Assembly (NCBI GenBank): GCA_964023205.1
Contig: OZ026839.1
Coordinates: forward strand, 14,972,386-15,036,385
Direction: 5' to 3'
Length of the DNA: 64,000 nt
Source: Lutraria lutraria
Taxonomy: Eukaryota; Mollusca; Bivalvia; Venerida; Mactridae
Shown here: in pieces, positions 36,717-49,019 of the stretch
Numbering within the stretch: position 1 is the stretch's first letter
Layout of the letters: each line of letters begins with the position of its first letter
The notes under the pieces: model-generated
The model's input: only the letters and a program-made list of their open reading frames with translations
The model's database searches: none
Told to the model about the DNA's origin: nothing
Translations under genes and position numbers: made by a program

Positions 36717-39700
36717 TCAAATTAGATTGATCCCGAAAAAGTTATTATCAGCATTGTCAATATTTGTTATGTTACTGACTTTAACAGATATTTCATCGCC
36801 TGCTTTAAGTTCCGCTAAATACGTGATGTAACTACTGTATCGATTGAAATGTCGATTTATTGATAGCTTATGAGGTTGGTAACTCAATATTAATTGTTTT
36901 TCTTCTTCATCATGTATGCTAAATTTGTAAATACCATGTTTAAGGGGAATACTGATATTATCAACATCCGGTCGCCCTGAACTGGAAATACACGACTCAT
37001 GAAAATCAACATAAGAATATATGAAATATGTGCCGGACACAGGAACGACTAAGCGCCCTCTGTGGTATCGTATGCCTTGATTTAAGAAACCATTGCGAGT
37101 GGTTAACTCCCTACCGTGACGCCAGTTTCTTATTGGTTCCATTTCAGTAGCATTTTTGTCTGAAAGGTAAATAAATAGACAATATGGCATCGATAAGTAA
37201 GGCATTTATGATGAATCAATGAATAAATTAAAATTTAGTTGAAAATTTTAACTATTCACGAAGGAGTCGAACATCTACAGATAAACTCGGTTCACCAACC
37301 TAGTAATTTACTCGATTTTATTAGTAAACTTTTCAACTTTATAAAACTGTAGACTATGTTTATTAAAATTGGTATTTATTATAATTGTTAACACTGGAAA
37401 GGCCGCTTTTTCTAAACAGTAATAGCTTCGTTCTCGTCAGTAAAAACATGATGCTGAATAAATCCTTTGTTCCTATTTTACACACTATTATAATACCTTC
37501 CTCCATGGTTTTTTTTTTGTGTAACATTATTATTAGCAATATTCAATTGCTAGTGCATAATTATATGAACGGATAATTTCAGTGATTAAATGATGATACA
37601 TACTTAGGGTGATATTATAAATAATAATATTACTTTTTAATTTTTTCTCTAAAGACTTTCCGGTAATTCTTGCGGTTGGTTTCATTTCCCAATCATCGGC
37701 GTCATAAACAGACTGAAGACGTAGTTTATTTTCCTCGATCTTGAAGTAAGCGTCCAAATTGTCTTTCTCCTCTTTCTTTGTGCGATTATATTCCTTTGAA
37801 ATAGCCTGTAATAGTTTGATTTTGTATGTTTTATAATCAAGTGTCTCGCTCCTGCTACATACATGTTCTGAAGATTATGTAAACTATGTTTAATATACGT
37901 TTTGTCTTTAGGGTAATTTTGAACTATTTTATAATACAGCAAATGTCTTGCTATTTAAAAAAAGCAGTCTTGTACAGTCTTTATTCAGTTGCTGGGGGAA
38001 TCACCAGGTTTTCACAAGGGACATGTATATTTAGTTCGCGGATTTATAATGCTTCGTGGAAAAGTTATCCGTGCATTACAAATCCTCTCTTAATACCGTA
38101 ATCATATTACGTTTAAGTTTAAATTTGTGAAACGATCTCTTCTTTCTGTTTATAAACTTGTCGTTCGCTCAAACCTTATGTTTGGTTTACGATAGTCTGT
38201 ATGTTTTGATCGGCATGTATTGATTTTAGTTCGATCACTTCAATGCGAATAATAAAACCTACCTCAGGTAGAACGATTTAATTATCTCACTCCAAAGGCG
38301 GAGGGAAGTAGGTTTGGCGTTCTCCGTTCGGCTTTTAGTCCTTCCTTCAGTCCGTTCTTCCGTCCGTTTGTCCGTCACACTTTTTAAAAACTTTCAATAA
38401 CTTTAAAACTTTTGAAGGCTATTGTTTGAAACTTAAAATATAGTTAGAGCGTGATTATCAAGAACCATAGCTCTTTCATGCATTTTTACTAAATTGTACC
38501 CCTTTTTAACTTAGAAAAAGTCATTTTCTTTGTACCTTACAATATCTTGAAAAGTACCGAATAAACTGCATAAAACTTGACATATTGGTACAGCGAGATG
38601 AGTGGAAGAGCACTGATTAAGAACCATAACTCTACCATGCATATTAACAGAATTATCCTCTGTTTGAATTACTATATTGTCAATTTTTGCTGTTAATTAC
38701 TTTAAAAGTACCATAGGAAATCTAGGTAAAGTGTGATGAGAGGAAGTGGAGTGAGCAAGATTCATAACTATATCTTTGAATTATCCCCCTTTTTGGACTT
38801 AGAAAGATTGTCACTTATACTGTTACTTATAAGTACCAAAAGTAATCGAATGAAACTTAAAATATAAATGGAGTGCGGTGGGTGGAAATGTTCAAAAACT
38901 ACAGTGTAACTCTATCATGCATTTTGACAGAAAAGTCCCTCTTTGGACTTACAGAAATTGTCTCTTTTACTGTTTAGCAGTAATTTGAAAGGTCTTTTGC
39001 TGTAATGTGGCTTGCAATAAATTTGTACCGTGCACAGGCATGCATATTGGATATTACCTTTCAGTTATGATTCCTTCGTGCTTTATCAGCTTTAACCAGC
39101 TGACAAAATACTCGGCTGGGGATACGAATACAATGAATTTGCTTGCTACATTTTACTATCACAGGTCTGTCAAAACTACCTCTGCTCTAAGTTTGTATAT
39201 CATGTTTACAGAATAAACTAGTTTAATACACCGTAAATAAGGTACACATTTAGAATTTGCTATTAAACTTCGGTCGTTCTTTGTACCTGTATTACTCAAA
39301 CTAGTTTTGACCTATTTAACGTGTGATTAACCCAATGTTCTTCACCTATAAATATAATTACAAATCATTCTAGTTCATATTTAAATGTTTGCATTATATC
39401 TCGTATACTTCAGTTATTCCCATTTTTAATTTATATCTTAATTACAGATCGATTAACCTGGACAAATTAGGCAAGTAACATGTACAATATAAAGCAGATT
39501 TTTAAATGCGAGTACTTGAAGTTAAATGATTAGAAGTCAAAATACACGAGTGGGGTTGTTTCTAAAGACAGTCATTGAACCTTTGGGGCAAAAGCATTGA
39601 ACAAACTCCTATGGAAATAAAACCCTTAAAATATGACTATGGTTCTAAAATCGGCATTTTGGTATAATGTTTTAAAATAAACGGATATTCAAATGGTCAA

Positions 39701-40103
39701 CTTCTAACGTTCCAAATTTGAAGTTGAGAGGTTACGCCGCGGTAGATATTTGAACGCATAGGAAAATAGACAAGACAATACCTTCTAATTCGTAGATTGA
39801 GAGATTTGAGATTTAATGGAAAAACAATACTTTGACTCTAGAAGCAAGACAGAGATCTATCTACAGTCTACTAAGTAATTTAGCTTATTGTACCACCATA
39901 AAAGAAAAGTCACTAACCGTTTCTAGAAAATTACGAAGAGGAGTGTTCTGACAGTCTGCAGTTCTGTCGATCGGTAAACATAACTCCTCTCTTACCAGAA
40001 CTGCAGGAAAGTCTTCCATAGTCCATACTATAGAAAGTACTGTTCCTAAAGAGATCAGTACGAATATTAGGGATAAACCTGTAAACAGTTTTAACGAGTC
40101 CAT
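36717..40103 (-). CDS. TNF-D: TNF-superfamily ligand, intact, 3 exons, 266 aa
   Basis: Exons on the - strand: 39918-40103 (62 codons, donor aaacg|gttagt), 37634-37805 (acceptor attacag, donor aaaa|gtaata) and 36717-37159 (acceptor cctttcag). Total 801 bp, phases 0 and 1, no internal stop. Residues about 6-28 form a signal-anchor (LFTGLSLIFVLISLGTVLSI). A juxtamembrane C-x8-C (CLPIDRTADC) follows, then a charged, probably helical stalk (64-92) and the TNF domain from WEMKPTARITGK (101-112) to the end. Family landmarks: GRLVVPVSGTYFIYSYV (154-170), LAELKAGDEISVKV, and the C-terminal NNFFGINLI. It is expected to be a trimeric, membrane-anchored or shed ligand for a TNF receptor. No furin-type RxKR site is obvious. 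Exon 2 corresponds to exons 2+3 of TNF-A, so one intron differs. Nearest relative here: pseudogene TNF-B. Confidence 0.87.
38275..38990. repeat. Bivalve-type degenerate repeat in TNF-D intron 1
   Basis: Starts with ctccaaaggcggagggaagt and a run of 'ccgtccgt'-like triplets (38340-38375). Diverged monomers of about 150-190 bp follow, sharing 'gaaacttaaaatata', 'agaaccataactct.ccatgcat' and 'ccccttttt.acttagaaa'. Non-coding. Confidence 0.65.
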
Positions 40104-41175
40104 GTTCCGTGATTTAACCGACCAAGCTTTATTTGATAATGGACTGAAACAATCAATGCGATAACATTTAAGCGACCAGTGTGCGTCAAAAACTTAGGTT
40201 ATTTTACCAGATATGGCTATAAATACACACAGATCATGTTTAAACCGACAGATATTACAAACATGCATACTGTTTTTCGCAAATACGTGCCTGTTTCACA
40301 AACATGTAGCTGAATTTTCAGTTGTTATCCTTGATTAGATATGATATATATGGCAAGTTATACGAAAAAAAGTTCTTTCTTCGGCAAAACCCATTATTCT
40401 TATTGCCGTGCTTAAAAAATGCCCCTTAAAAAATACATGTATGTGACCTTTAGTGCACAAATTTAAGGCTTGTTCATACTGAAAATGTATAGGAACCCCG
40501 TTGCCCCCCTATGACACAAAGGTTTGATTATCGGCGTTGGGTATTGGAACATACTTGTTTTGTTTGATGATAACAGACTTACCAAACGCGTCTTTAATAT
40601 AGACTATAACATGTGTCGAAATAATTGGTGTAGTTATTTAAACACTATTGTATCTTAGTTAAATCTGATAATTTGATAATGATGATATCAAACAAAGATA
40701 GACTAACTGAAAAGTATTGCTAAGTTTATATTGGCGTTTATATTTAGCATTATATGTGGTTACATTTTCGTTACATTTTTATTTATGTCAATGTTTTTAT
40801 GGAAGTTGCATGACGTCAAACAATACTTCACTTTCGTTTCCCAGTAACTGCTGCAATATGGTTGATAATATTACATTGATCAAATGATGTTCGTGAATTT
40901 TGGTTGTGTTGATTGTGTAGCGTTGATTTCCACGGTTTTAAATACATAAAGTAACACAGGCTCGGTACCCTAACGGCATCGCTACAGATTTGACAGTTCA
41001 TCGTTTTTGCTGCAGTTCAGAAGTCAAAATTAGTTTCTTTCCCAGCATTCAAAGCGCGATGTTACACACGTTGATGTGAGTATCACGGACGTGACCTTGG
41101 TGTACACATTGATGCTATCTCTGAAATAGATGTAATTTGACACAACCCACAATGTACCTCCCATTCCATTAGTAT
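40104..41175. other. 5' flank of TNF-D, non-coding
   Basis: The upstream region of TNF-D would hold its promoter. I could not pick out a TATA box or kappaB-type site with confidence. No exon or transposon end was recognised. Confidence 0.35.
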
Positions 41176-41290
41176 AGCCCTTTCCCATAACTAGGTAGTC
41201 TCCCTTGAAAGATTGTCGTTCTTGTTGGCAGTGCGCATGCGCTAAAAATATTATCTACTTCCGAGAACTATATATTAATTCGCCAAGCAG
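41176..41290. repeat. Dispersed repeat, shared with 58975-59075 in inverse orientation
   Basis: The block 'ccctttcccataactaggta' followed by 'ctcccttg' and, about 70 bp later, 'ctacttccg' recurs as its complement at about 58975-59075 (cggaagtagaatta...caagggaagtaacctagttg). Both are short non-coding copies of one repeat family. Confidence 0.55.
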
Positions 41291-41362
41291 AACACTTATA
41301 GGAAAAGTCAATACTGGTTCGTCAACCTGATACTATTGAGTCAATAATTAAGTTTTTCACAC

Positions 41363-43454
41363 AGACACTTGTTTAGAATAAAATTACCCCACCCACCACG
41401 GTCGCTCTTACTATCAATGTACATATAAATACCAGAAGATGACAAGCTCCAAACGAAAGTAGTACATAAATGTGGAATTCAAAGCATTGTGCGTCTTGGT
41501 AAGTATTTTAAAAAAATCTTTAATAACCTATTAAATTTAAATACATATAAATATTAATTACGAGTTATATTAGTAATAAAATTAAACAGGTTGGTGTCAT
41601 ATAAACATTGTTTTCTTCATATTTTATTTAAAGAAAAAAAACACTTTAATTGAGAAGTTGTGTTTTACAATCAACTAATTTTACTTAGTTAGGGGGATAT
41701 GTTAATAATTAAGGTTCCACTATAAAGTCTATCATCGCTGGTGTGACAATCATCTTTTATTGTCGTTAATTGCTATTAATCTTATTTTTGCAGTTATTTC
41801 CTTTGATAATTATGTTTCTTTTTGTTTCTCAATTATTGCTAAAAGGTTTGTACTAAAACAATAGGTTTAGATAATTTATCTTAACAGTATATGCATGAAA
41901 AAAAATATTTTTTTACGTTGACATTATTACTTGTTATTTAAGAGAGTCTATATAACTTTGTTAAAGTGTCTGGACAAATTTACTGTTATATATCATTAGT
42001 GTGTGTGACTGAGTCATTTGTGGAATTTCCGAATTAGTGTTGTATTATTCAATGTAACATTGTCTGATTCGTGTTTAGAGTGGAGAAACTGTGCGTCCCA
42101 GGCAGCACAGAGTATCTTGTGGTTTATATATTATTATATATAATGTCTATATTTACTACTTATTCTTTATGCTAAATATAATGGCTCACTTTACAGCCAT
42201 ATATAAAATATGTATACATTGTACATATGATTCAAAACTCGTCAAAATGAATATGCACACAACATTTCTTCATACATATATAGAAAAATTGCGTTTTACA
42301 AAAATGTTCAGTTCGTTTCATCATTTGTATTGATGACCAAAGACAAATTTTGAATTGTTTTTTAGACATCATCACCGGAAAATGTAAATGATACTCGATA
42401 AGTGTTTATAGGGAGATCACGGTATGATCATTGAGCGTGATGTAGCCAAAAATAACTTGGCAACCGTACTAAATTTTGCGCAATAAACATTAAAAATATT
42501 CACATTACACGTGACTGAAAATATCAATATATAACACATAATTTAAACTGTCATCTCCTTGTATTCATATTCTGCATTTTCCTTACGCCAGTCTTCTATT
42601 TCAAGGAGCAATCGATCGATTTTTATATTTAATTTCATTGAAGCGTTTGTACACTTATGATTATTAAATATTTGATTAAGTACTGCCTTAAAGTACAATG
42701 TTGTTATGATAAGCACCTTTTTGTTAATCTAAATAAGTATTCTCTCGAGTGTAATATATGCTTTATGCTTATATGCATACTTTCTGCAGCAACGTAAATA
42801 CTTCACCAATTCATTAAAGTCCTCATTATGATACTTTTTTCAGAATTTTCATGTTGTTGTTCATTCTAAACCCTGGCCAGTAAACACAATATTATGACAT
42901 GCTACAGCAGCCGCATAGACATACGCCTGACTTTTACTAAGCATAGTGAAATATTACAAAGAAAAGGAGAAAAATACTTACAAACGTGTATATTAAAGTC
43001 AAAACACATTGTAAGAATTACAAAGCAACCGAAATTCAACCGACACTACGTTTCAACACAAAATCAATATGTCCAGGTAATATCGGCCCCTTACACTGCG
43101 TTATCGTGTTGTCGCAGGGAACCGCGATACGCACTAATAGTCTAGTTGTCGCCTGCTTACCGCTTCCGTGACAAATGTTCGATCGCAACAGCCCCCACAG
43201 TGCAAAACGTGAAAAAGTTGGAATTCTACGATATTCAGTTTAGTGCACCGTGGAAAGCGTGCCAGTTAATAAAGAAAAGCAGTTTTAGATAAGCAAAACA
43301 GGATTCCAATGTAAGTTAACCTTTCGTTTGTTAGAAAAACCCTAAATATATGTTCTACTTTCGTTTGGAGCTTGTCATCTTCTGGTATTTATATGTATAT
43401 TGATAGTAAGAGCGACCGTGGTGGGTGGTGTGATTTTTTTCTAAACAAGTGTCT
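41363..43454. mobile_element. Mutator-like element, long TIRs and 11-bp direct repeats
   Basis: TIRs of about 105-110 bp: 41363-41470 (agacacttgtttagaa ... cccacccaccacggtcgctc ... gacaagctccaaacgaaagt) is inverted at 43351-43454. The 11-mer gtttttcacac lies outside both ends (41352-41362 and 43458-43468), allowing for 3 extra bases at the right. Long TIRs with a direct repeat of this size fit MULE-type elements (usually 8-11 bp). The interior has only short ORFs and no visible transposase, so non-autonomous or decayed. Confidence 0.65.
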
Positions 43455-43928
43455 GTGGTTTTTCACACATTAGGTTGTAAACCACTAATAGTACTAATGT
43501 TTTACATGCATGTGATTTGATAAAAAAAAACAGACGAAAATTGTTATTATTAATTGAACTGAAAATTGGGTCTATACAGATATCGCAAACAAAACATTAT
43601 GTGACATATTATATGTAGACTTTCAAAGTGCAGTAATTAAATGAATTTTTTTAAATTCGTAGCATTCAACATAATTATCATTGTGTCTCTCGGAAGTGTA
43701 AAAAGTAGCAAGTTAATCATTGACGTACATATACCCCGACATTAGATTATGTCATAATAATTTAAGTTGACTGCAGATCTACACGAATATTTATAAGCAA
43801 ACACAAATAATACAATGAAGGCATGATTAAGTTTAACAATTAAATGATATATGTATTACTTGAAGATAAAGAAGCTTAACATGTACATATTTTATACCAA
43901 ATGTGTTGAACAATTAGTTAGACAAAAC

Positions 43929-43957
43929 AGAGACGTATAATGTATTATACGTCTCTG
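43929..43957. repeat. Short perfect hairpin
   Basis: The inverted repeat agagacgtataat / attatacgtctct with almost no loop forms a 13-bp stem. It is isolated, with no T-tract or promoter context. Confidence 0.7.
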
Positions 43958-44130
43958 GACAAACCATCATTCAACTATAAATTTACTTTTAAACATTTTA
44001 AAATAACTAATAACTATTGCTCAATATTTTCTTTGTTCAGTAAATTAATATTCAATGATGTCTAGACCTTATGATTTTTGGGATAGTTTTGTATATGTCC
44101 AAGTATGTTGAAATTTATATTTTATTGTAT

Positions 44131-45011
44131 TGTAACGGTGCTCTTTACCTGTCTGTTGGTTATTTATACTTCTTAACATGTTTACTTCATGGGCGCTGCC
44201 ATTTTGTATAGTCCACCGTAGTCATTTAGTAAACTATAATCCTATTGGTCCTTATCGGCGATACGCCCTCTTGATTACGCTTACTACGGATATAGTAGCG
44301 ATTTTTGGCGTTCTATGAAATTAAGAGCTAGGAAAAAGGCAGAAATACGGCGATTTCATTGGATGACAAATAAAGCTGCACACTAAATACATTTATTTCC
44401 ATTAGCTATCAATTTAAACCAATCAATATTCTTTACGTCACAATGTTACATTATAAAAGTCAATGTTTATATGCAATTTGTTAACTAGGTTGCTGACCAC
44501 TTAGGTCAGTACCAGCAAAGCCCAGGCTTTGACTATTTGAATAGGGCTTTAGTTCCCTTCTTGTGAAATCATTCACAGATAACTGTCTTTCGTATATATT
44601 TATACGTTTATCTGTGTATTATAATTATACTTGTATCATAGGGTAATTTAGGTTTGTCTTTTGTTCATAAATTGCAAGTTAGATTTATGCATTGATAATA
44701 TCTTTAGTTCATTTATCATCATAATCATTCTTGTTATAAATATATTACATTGAGATTCTAAACGTAGTGTACGTATGCAAATAAACGCCCACTCGTTAAA
44801 CTTTACATTGAGTTGTGTTTTTCCTTTAGTCTTTAGTTTAGTATATTGTGTGTTTCACACCTAAATTGAGTTATCACGAAATCCACTATACGATCATCTA
44901 CAACAACAGTTATTATATACATACTACACATAACTCAGAATTGAACCTGTACATAGTCGTACATGTGAACCAACCTTGACATTGGTCATACACACGATCA
45001 CGACTATTACA
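44131..45011 (+). repeat. 5' LTR (881 bp)
   Basis: Begins tgtaacggtgctctttacct and ends cacgatcacgactattaca. Contains about 100 bp (between cttact and acatttatttcc, about 44282-44385) that are absent from the 3' LTR. Possible TATA-like regions are numerous in this AT-rich sequence, so I do not assign one. Confidence 0.95.
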
Positions 45012-45032
45012 TTGGTGCCGTGACCAGTTCTG
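45012..45032 (+). other. Primer-binding site
   Basis: Directly after the 5' LTR, tggtgccgtgaccag fits a tRNA 3'-end complement (starting TGG for the CCA end). The priming tRNA is not identified. The leader from here to the gag ATG at 45301 is non-coding. Confidence 0.7.
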
Positions 45033-45300
45033 AGTGTGTAATTGTATTTAAAATTTAGGTAAAAATTCCATGAGTATTAATATTAAAGTTAAGATGCTTT
45101 ATAAATTGTTAGATAAAATAACTATTAATTAAAAGTAAGGTTATTTTAAATATAATTCATACCAATTAAAAGATAAATAAGAAGAGAAGGAACTTGTGTT
45201 TCGTATAAAATAATAAAAAGTGTAAATCAGATATAATTGGTGTGTATTGAGTTAAACTCACATAAAGACAGTATAATTATACATGTAGTACAAACATAAA

Positions 45301-46938
45301 ATGTTAAATACACATATTAGCAGTACTGATTGTGTTGATCAGTCGTATTTTACTAAATCCCCGAATGTTACATATTCTCGTGGGATGGATGAACCTTTAG
45401 TTAGCATGGGGAAAGTGTATTCTGATGAGAGTAAATCGAATTTACACAATCCTCATATAGAAAGACAACCTTTGAGCCAAGACTCTACAAGGTATAGGGA
45501 TTTAATGGAGCTTAGCCCTCCGACTCCCATTCATGATACTTTTATGGCCTTACCTCAGAGTAGCCATTTGTTTAAAAGAGAACATTTAAGTAATGTTAAC
45601 ATGCAATATGACGGACATAACGTGAGTTCAATGAATGAGACGAAGTCGAAGGTCAGTTTTAATCTGAGCGAATCGTTTCATTCAACTTATCCGTTTGAGA
45701 ACCCGATTGCAAATCATTATGTAAAGGAAAGTGCACATAGAGTAAGTTCTAGGAATCTATTTCGTTCTAGTGATGACTCGTATGGTTTGTCTCATGTGAA
45801 TAGTGTACAGCATCCGAGTCTAGGAACGCCTAAATCACAGTATTATGGCATGGCTTCTAATGATTTTCCTACAACTTCTGTTACAGTTGATTCATTTTAC
45901 AATCATGAACCTTTGTCAAATACCAAACCTAGATATTCCATGTTTTATCTCCCGCAAACCCCTCATGCTCATTCATATCAGATGCGGAACTCTTTATCCC
46001 GAAATAGTAATATGAAAGAGATTAAACCCGATAAATTCGACGGAACCAGTAGTGAGTGGTCTGATTATATCATTCATTTTGAGCAAGCTGCATTATGGAA
46101 CAATTGGGATGATAGACAAAAAGCATGTATGCTGTCCCTCAATTTAAGAGGTGAAGCTCAGAGGCTCCTGTCGACCATATCCCCGTTCCAAATGAACGAT
46201 TATTACGAAATAAAAAGTATATTGACGCAAAGATTTAATCCCCATGAAAGGATATTAGCATATCGATGTGAATTCCGTAATAGGAAAAGACATCAAGAGG
46301 AAGCTGTCTCAGATTTTGGGTATTCTATACGCAGGTTAGGTCAAAAGGCGTTCCCTAACATGCCTAGCAATGCTTTAGAAACATGCCTAATAGATCAGTA
46401 TATCCATGGTTTAGGTAATTTCGAATTACAAAAGCATGTACAATTTACACACCCTACTACTTTAGATAGAGCGATTAGCGCAGCCGTTGAGTATAGTGCT
46501 GTACAAGGCTCTTTAAATAAAGTAACAAAACCTGATTATGATTTAAGGGAAACAACTCCCATAAATAGCGTTATTTCTTCGTTGAGGCCAACAAATTTTA
46601 AGACAGATTGTAATCTAGATGAGCTACAACAAATGATGTCATCATTGTTAGAAACTAAATTAGAGCAAAACTTTACTGAGAAAATGGCGGATCTTCAATT
46701 AAGGGTAGAATCTAATCAGAGAAACAATACTTACAACAAAAGTCGTAGTAATAGCCCATCAAGATTAAATACTAGTAGCAATGAGACTTATAATGATCAA
46801 ACAGCTCAATCTAGCTTTAGTCCGAATGCAAAACGGCGTTACAGTGACATAATTTGTGGATTTTGTAAGCGGAAAGGCCATGTAGAAACTAAATGCTACA
46901 AAAAACTTGAGTTTTTGACAAATAATTCGGAAAACTAA
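45301..46938 (+). CDS. gag: Gag of the gypsy element, intact ORF, 545 aa
   Basis: A single open frame. The N-terminal ~230 residues are low-complexity, polar and variable. The middle (about 240-400) has the retrotransposon Gag capsid-like region (KPDKFDGTSSEWSDYIIHFE, then LNLRGEAQRLL, LTQRFNP). A single CCHC zinc knuckle lies at residues 519-532 (CGFCKRKGHVETKC, spacing C-x2-C-x4-H-x4-C). Gag forms the particle and binds genomic RNA. It is the only long ORF of the element without a stop, so it is better preserved than pol. The ATG is 290 bp after the LTR. The pol frame does not follow directly; the 46939-47450 segment is broken by several stops. Confidence 0.9.
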   Translation: MLNTHISSTDCVDQSYFTKSPNVTYSRGMDEPLVSMGKVYSDESKSNLHNPHIERQPLSQDSTRYRDLMELSPPTPIHDTFMALPQSSHLFKREHLSNVNMQYDGHNVSSMNETKSKVSFNLSESFHSTYPFENPIANHYVKESAHRVSSRNLFRSSDDSYGLSHVNSVQHPSLGTPKSQYYGMASNDFPTTSVTVDSFYNHEPLSNTKPRYSMFYLPQTPHAHSYQMRNSLSRNSNMKEIKPDKFDGTSSEWSDYIIHFEQAALWNNWDDRQKACMLSLNLRGEAQRLLSTISPFQMNDYYEIKSILTQRFNPHERILAYRCEFRNRKRHQEEAVSDFGYSIRRLGQKAFPNMPSNALETCLIDQYIHGLGNFELQKHVQFTHPTTLDRAISAAVEYSAVQGSLNKVTKPDYDLRETTPINSVISSLRPTNFKTDCNLDELQQMMSSLLETKLEQNFTEKMADLQLRVESNQRNNTYNKSRSNSPSRLNTSSNETYNDQTAQSSFSPNAKRRYSDIICGFCKRKGHVETKCYKKLEFLTNNSEN

Positions 46939-47449
46939 ATGGGACTGGGATTGGGGCCGGATCTTCAGTCAATGATTTAGAATCCTTTAGGGACATAAGG
47001 CCTAAACAAATTGAGGTAAATTCAAAATCTAGTCTGACTAAAAATGAATACAGTAATGAGTCACTATCTTCAAATGAGGTAGAAAATAGATTACGTTCAG
47101 TTCATTCAAAAGTTAATGAGTCTGAGGGAGACCAAAATTATAGTGCATGTATACCAGAAATCGTAATAAACACAGCCACCAAAAGAGGTTGAGGTTTATC
47201 CCCAAAGATGTACTATAAATGAGTTTGAATGTCAAGGACAACAGGAAATTGTGTCTATAAGTCAAGAGTCTGAATGTTTAAATAATAACAAACAATGAAG
47301 TTATGATACCCAAAATGATTTTATTAATTATGAGATCCAAATTGAGAACTCAAAATCTCAAAACAGTAATTCACAAATAGAGGACACATGTAATACTCCT
47401 AGTACAGTTATGTCTGATCTTAATGTCCAAAACTCAAATAATCATGACA

Positions 47450-48108
47450 AGGTACCATTAGCTTCTTGTTATTATGTCAAAACAAGTATGGACTATGTTA
47501 AAGGGGGAATGTTGATTGATACTGGCAGTCCTGTATCAATTTTATCTACGTCATGCTACAACAGACTTAAAGATTAGTCAAATGTTGAGACTTTAGGTAC
47601 TAAATTGTATACTGCAAATGGGGAAGATTTAAAAGTAAAAGGACAGTGTGAATTAGAATTTTACATTGAGCATATTTTGTTCAGTTGTAACTTTATTGTT
47701 GCTGAGATTGAAGAAAATATAGGAATTTTAGGCATGGATTTTATTGAGCAGTACCAAGTTAGTTTACAAATACCTAAACGTATGTTTAAAACAAATATAG
47801 GGAAAGTAAAATTGCATAAATATCAATCCTTATGCTGTGCTAAGATACAAATTACAGAGTCTGTTACCATACCTCCTAACTCAGAAATGTTCATACCTGC
47901 CTATATTAATGGGAACAGTAAAGACCATGTCAATATGTTAGAGCCAACAAATAAGTTTGTGGATAACGGTGTTTTTATAGCTAGGTCATTAGTTAATTTA
48001 AATGATGATCAGTTAACACTTTCAGTGATGAATGTTAGTGATGCTCCATTTAAACTTAAAACAGATGTAATCATGGGAAATATTTATCCTACTGCTCAGT
48101 TAGGATAA
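47450..48108 (+). pseudogene. Protease region of the gypsy pol, interrupted
   Basis: The aspartic protease active-site triad is seen as IDTGSPVSIL (DTGS at 47518-47529), and the second family motif as IGILGMDF further on. An in-frame TAG at 47575-47577 separates the two. The frame after it runs to TAA at 48106-48108, where the inserted TIR element begins. The enzyme would cleave the Gag-Pol precursor; this copy cannot be made without readthrough. Confidence 0.85.
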
Positions 48109-48976
48109 TTGTATAGTGACGCAGTGGTCGAGTCCATTTTTACGGTGTAAAACCGTTGTCAAATTATCATTGGACATATAGGCTGACTACATGATTTAGA
48201 AATTTCAACAAATACATCAACTGTCGGCGTAGCGCAGTTGGTAACGAACGTGTCTGACGATAATCTATTGATGTGAAAAGAACTGTGTGAGACCGCGACT
48301 TGGTACTTTTTCGCAAATTATTTTCTATTGCTATATATCTTTTTTTAAAAATCGTCAATTTTTTCGTCGTTTTTTTTTTTGTAAGGAATATGCTAGATCT
48401 AGTGTTTATATTATCATCATCATTTTTATCGTTTGGCATATCCTTTTTGAGTATCTTTTTACATGTAATAAACATGATGAAAAATAGTCTTAGACGTTTC
48501 GTTGTAATTCTGGTAATTGAGATTGGTTCGCCATTAAAAGTCCACCGATTTTCAGTCATATTTAGCTAGTTGGCATAAAGATAAGTTTGCACGAAATACC
48601 TGTGCGCGGAACTAATACTTCATCACGGTACTTTTGCACTACACACTTTGCGTTACACAGGACAATTATATATTATGCATTCTTTTTCTTTACAATTTAC
48701 TACTAAATATTATAACGAAACTACAATTCATTTGCAAAAAGTTGAAAAGTTGAAAACGAAATAAGAGACAACCGGTGAGGTTCGAACTCGCGATAGAATT
48801 TCAGCCCTGATCAATTCTAAAGGCTTTACCATCTGCGCCAACCAGACATCTACGATATTATTGCTAAACTATAATACTATATTTGTTTCTTATAAACCCA
48901 TTTTACCTGTTCAGACAATGGATGTAAACTTTTGTGTACACTTAAAATGAAACGTCACTATCACATTATCCTAACT
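48098..48976. mobile_element. TIR element with inward-facing tRNA-like ends, inserted in pol
   Basis: The ends agttaggataattgtatagt at 48098 and ...actatcacattatcctaact ending at 48976 are inverted copies of about 23 bp. TA occurs at both edges, but the exact target duplication is ambiguous. Inside, about 48222-48310 (+) has a tRNA-like A box (tagcgcagttggta). About 48768-48850 read on the - strand has both A box (ttggcgcagatggta) and B box (gagttcgaacctc). The two modules face inward. The ORFs inside (48167-48569) have no support. Insertion separates protease from reverse transcriptase. Confidence 0.7.
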
Positions 48977-49019
48977 GGACAGTATATCAAATGTTTACAA
49001 TGGAGAACAATTAGAACAG

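Noticed and set aside
48167..48569. ORFs inside the TIR insertion (- and + strand)
   Set aside because: AT-rich, no family motif, and they overlap each other on opposite strands within a non-autonomous element.
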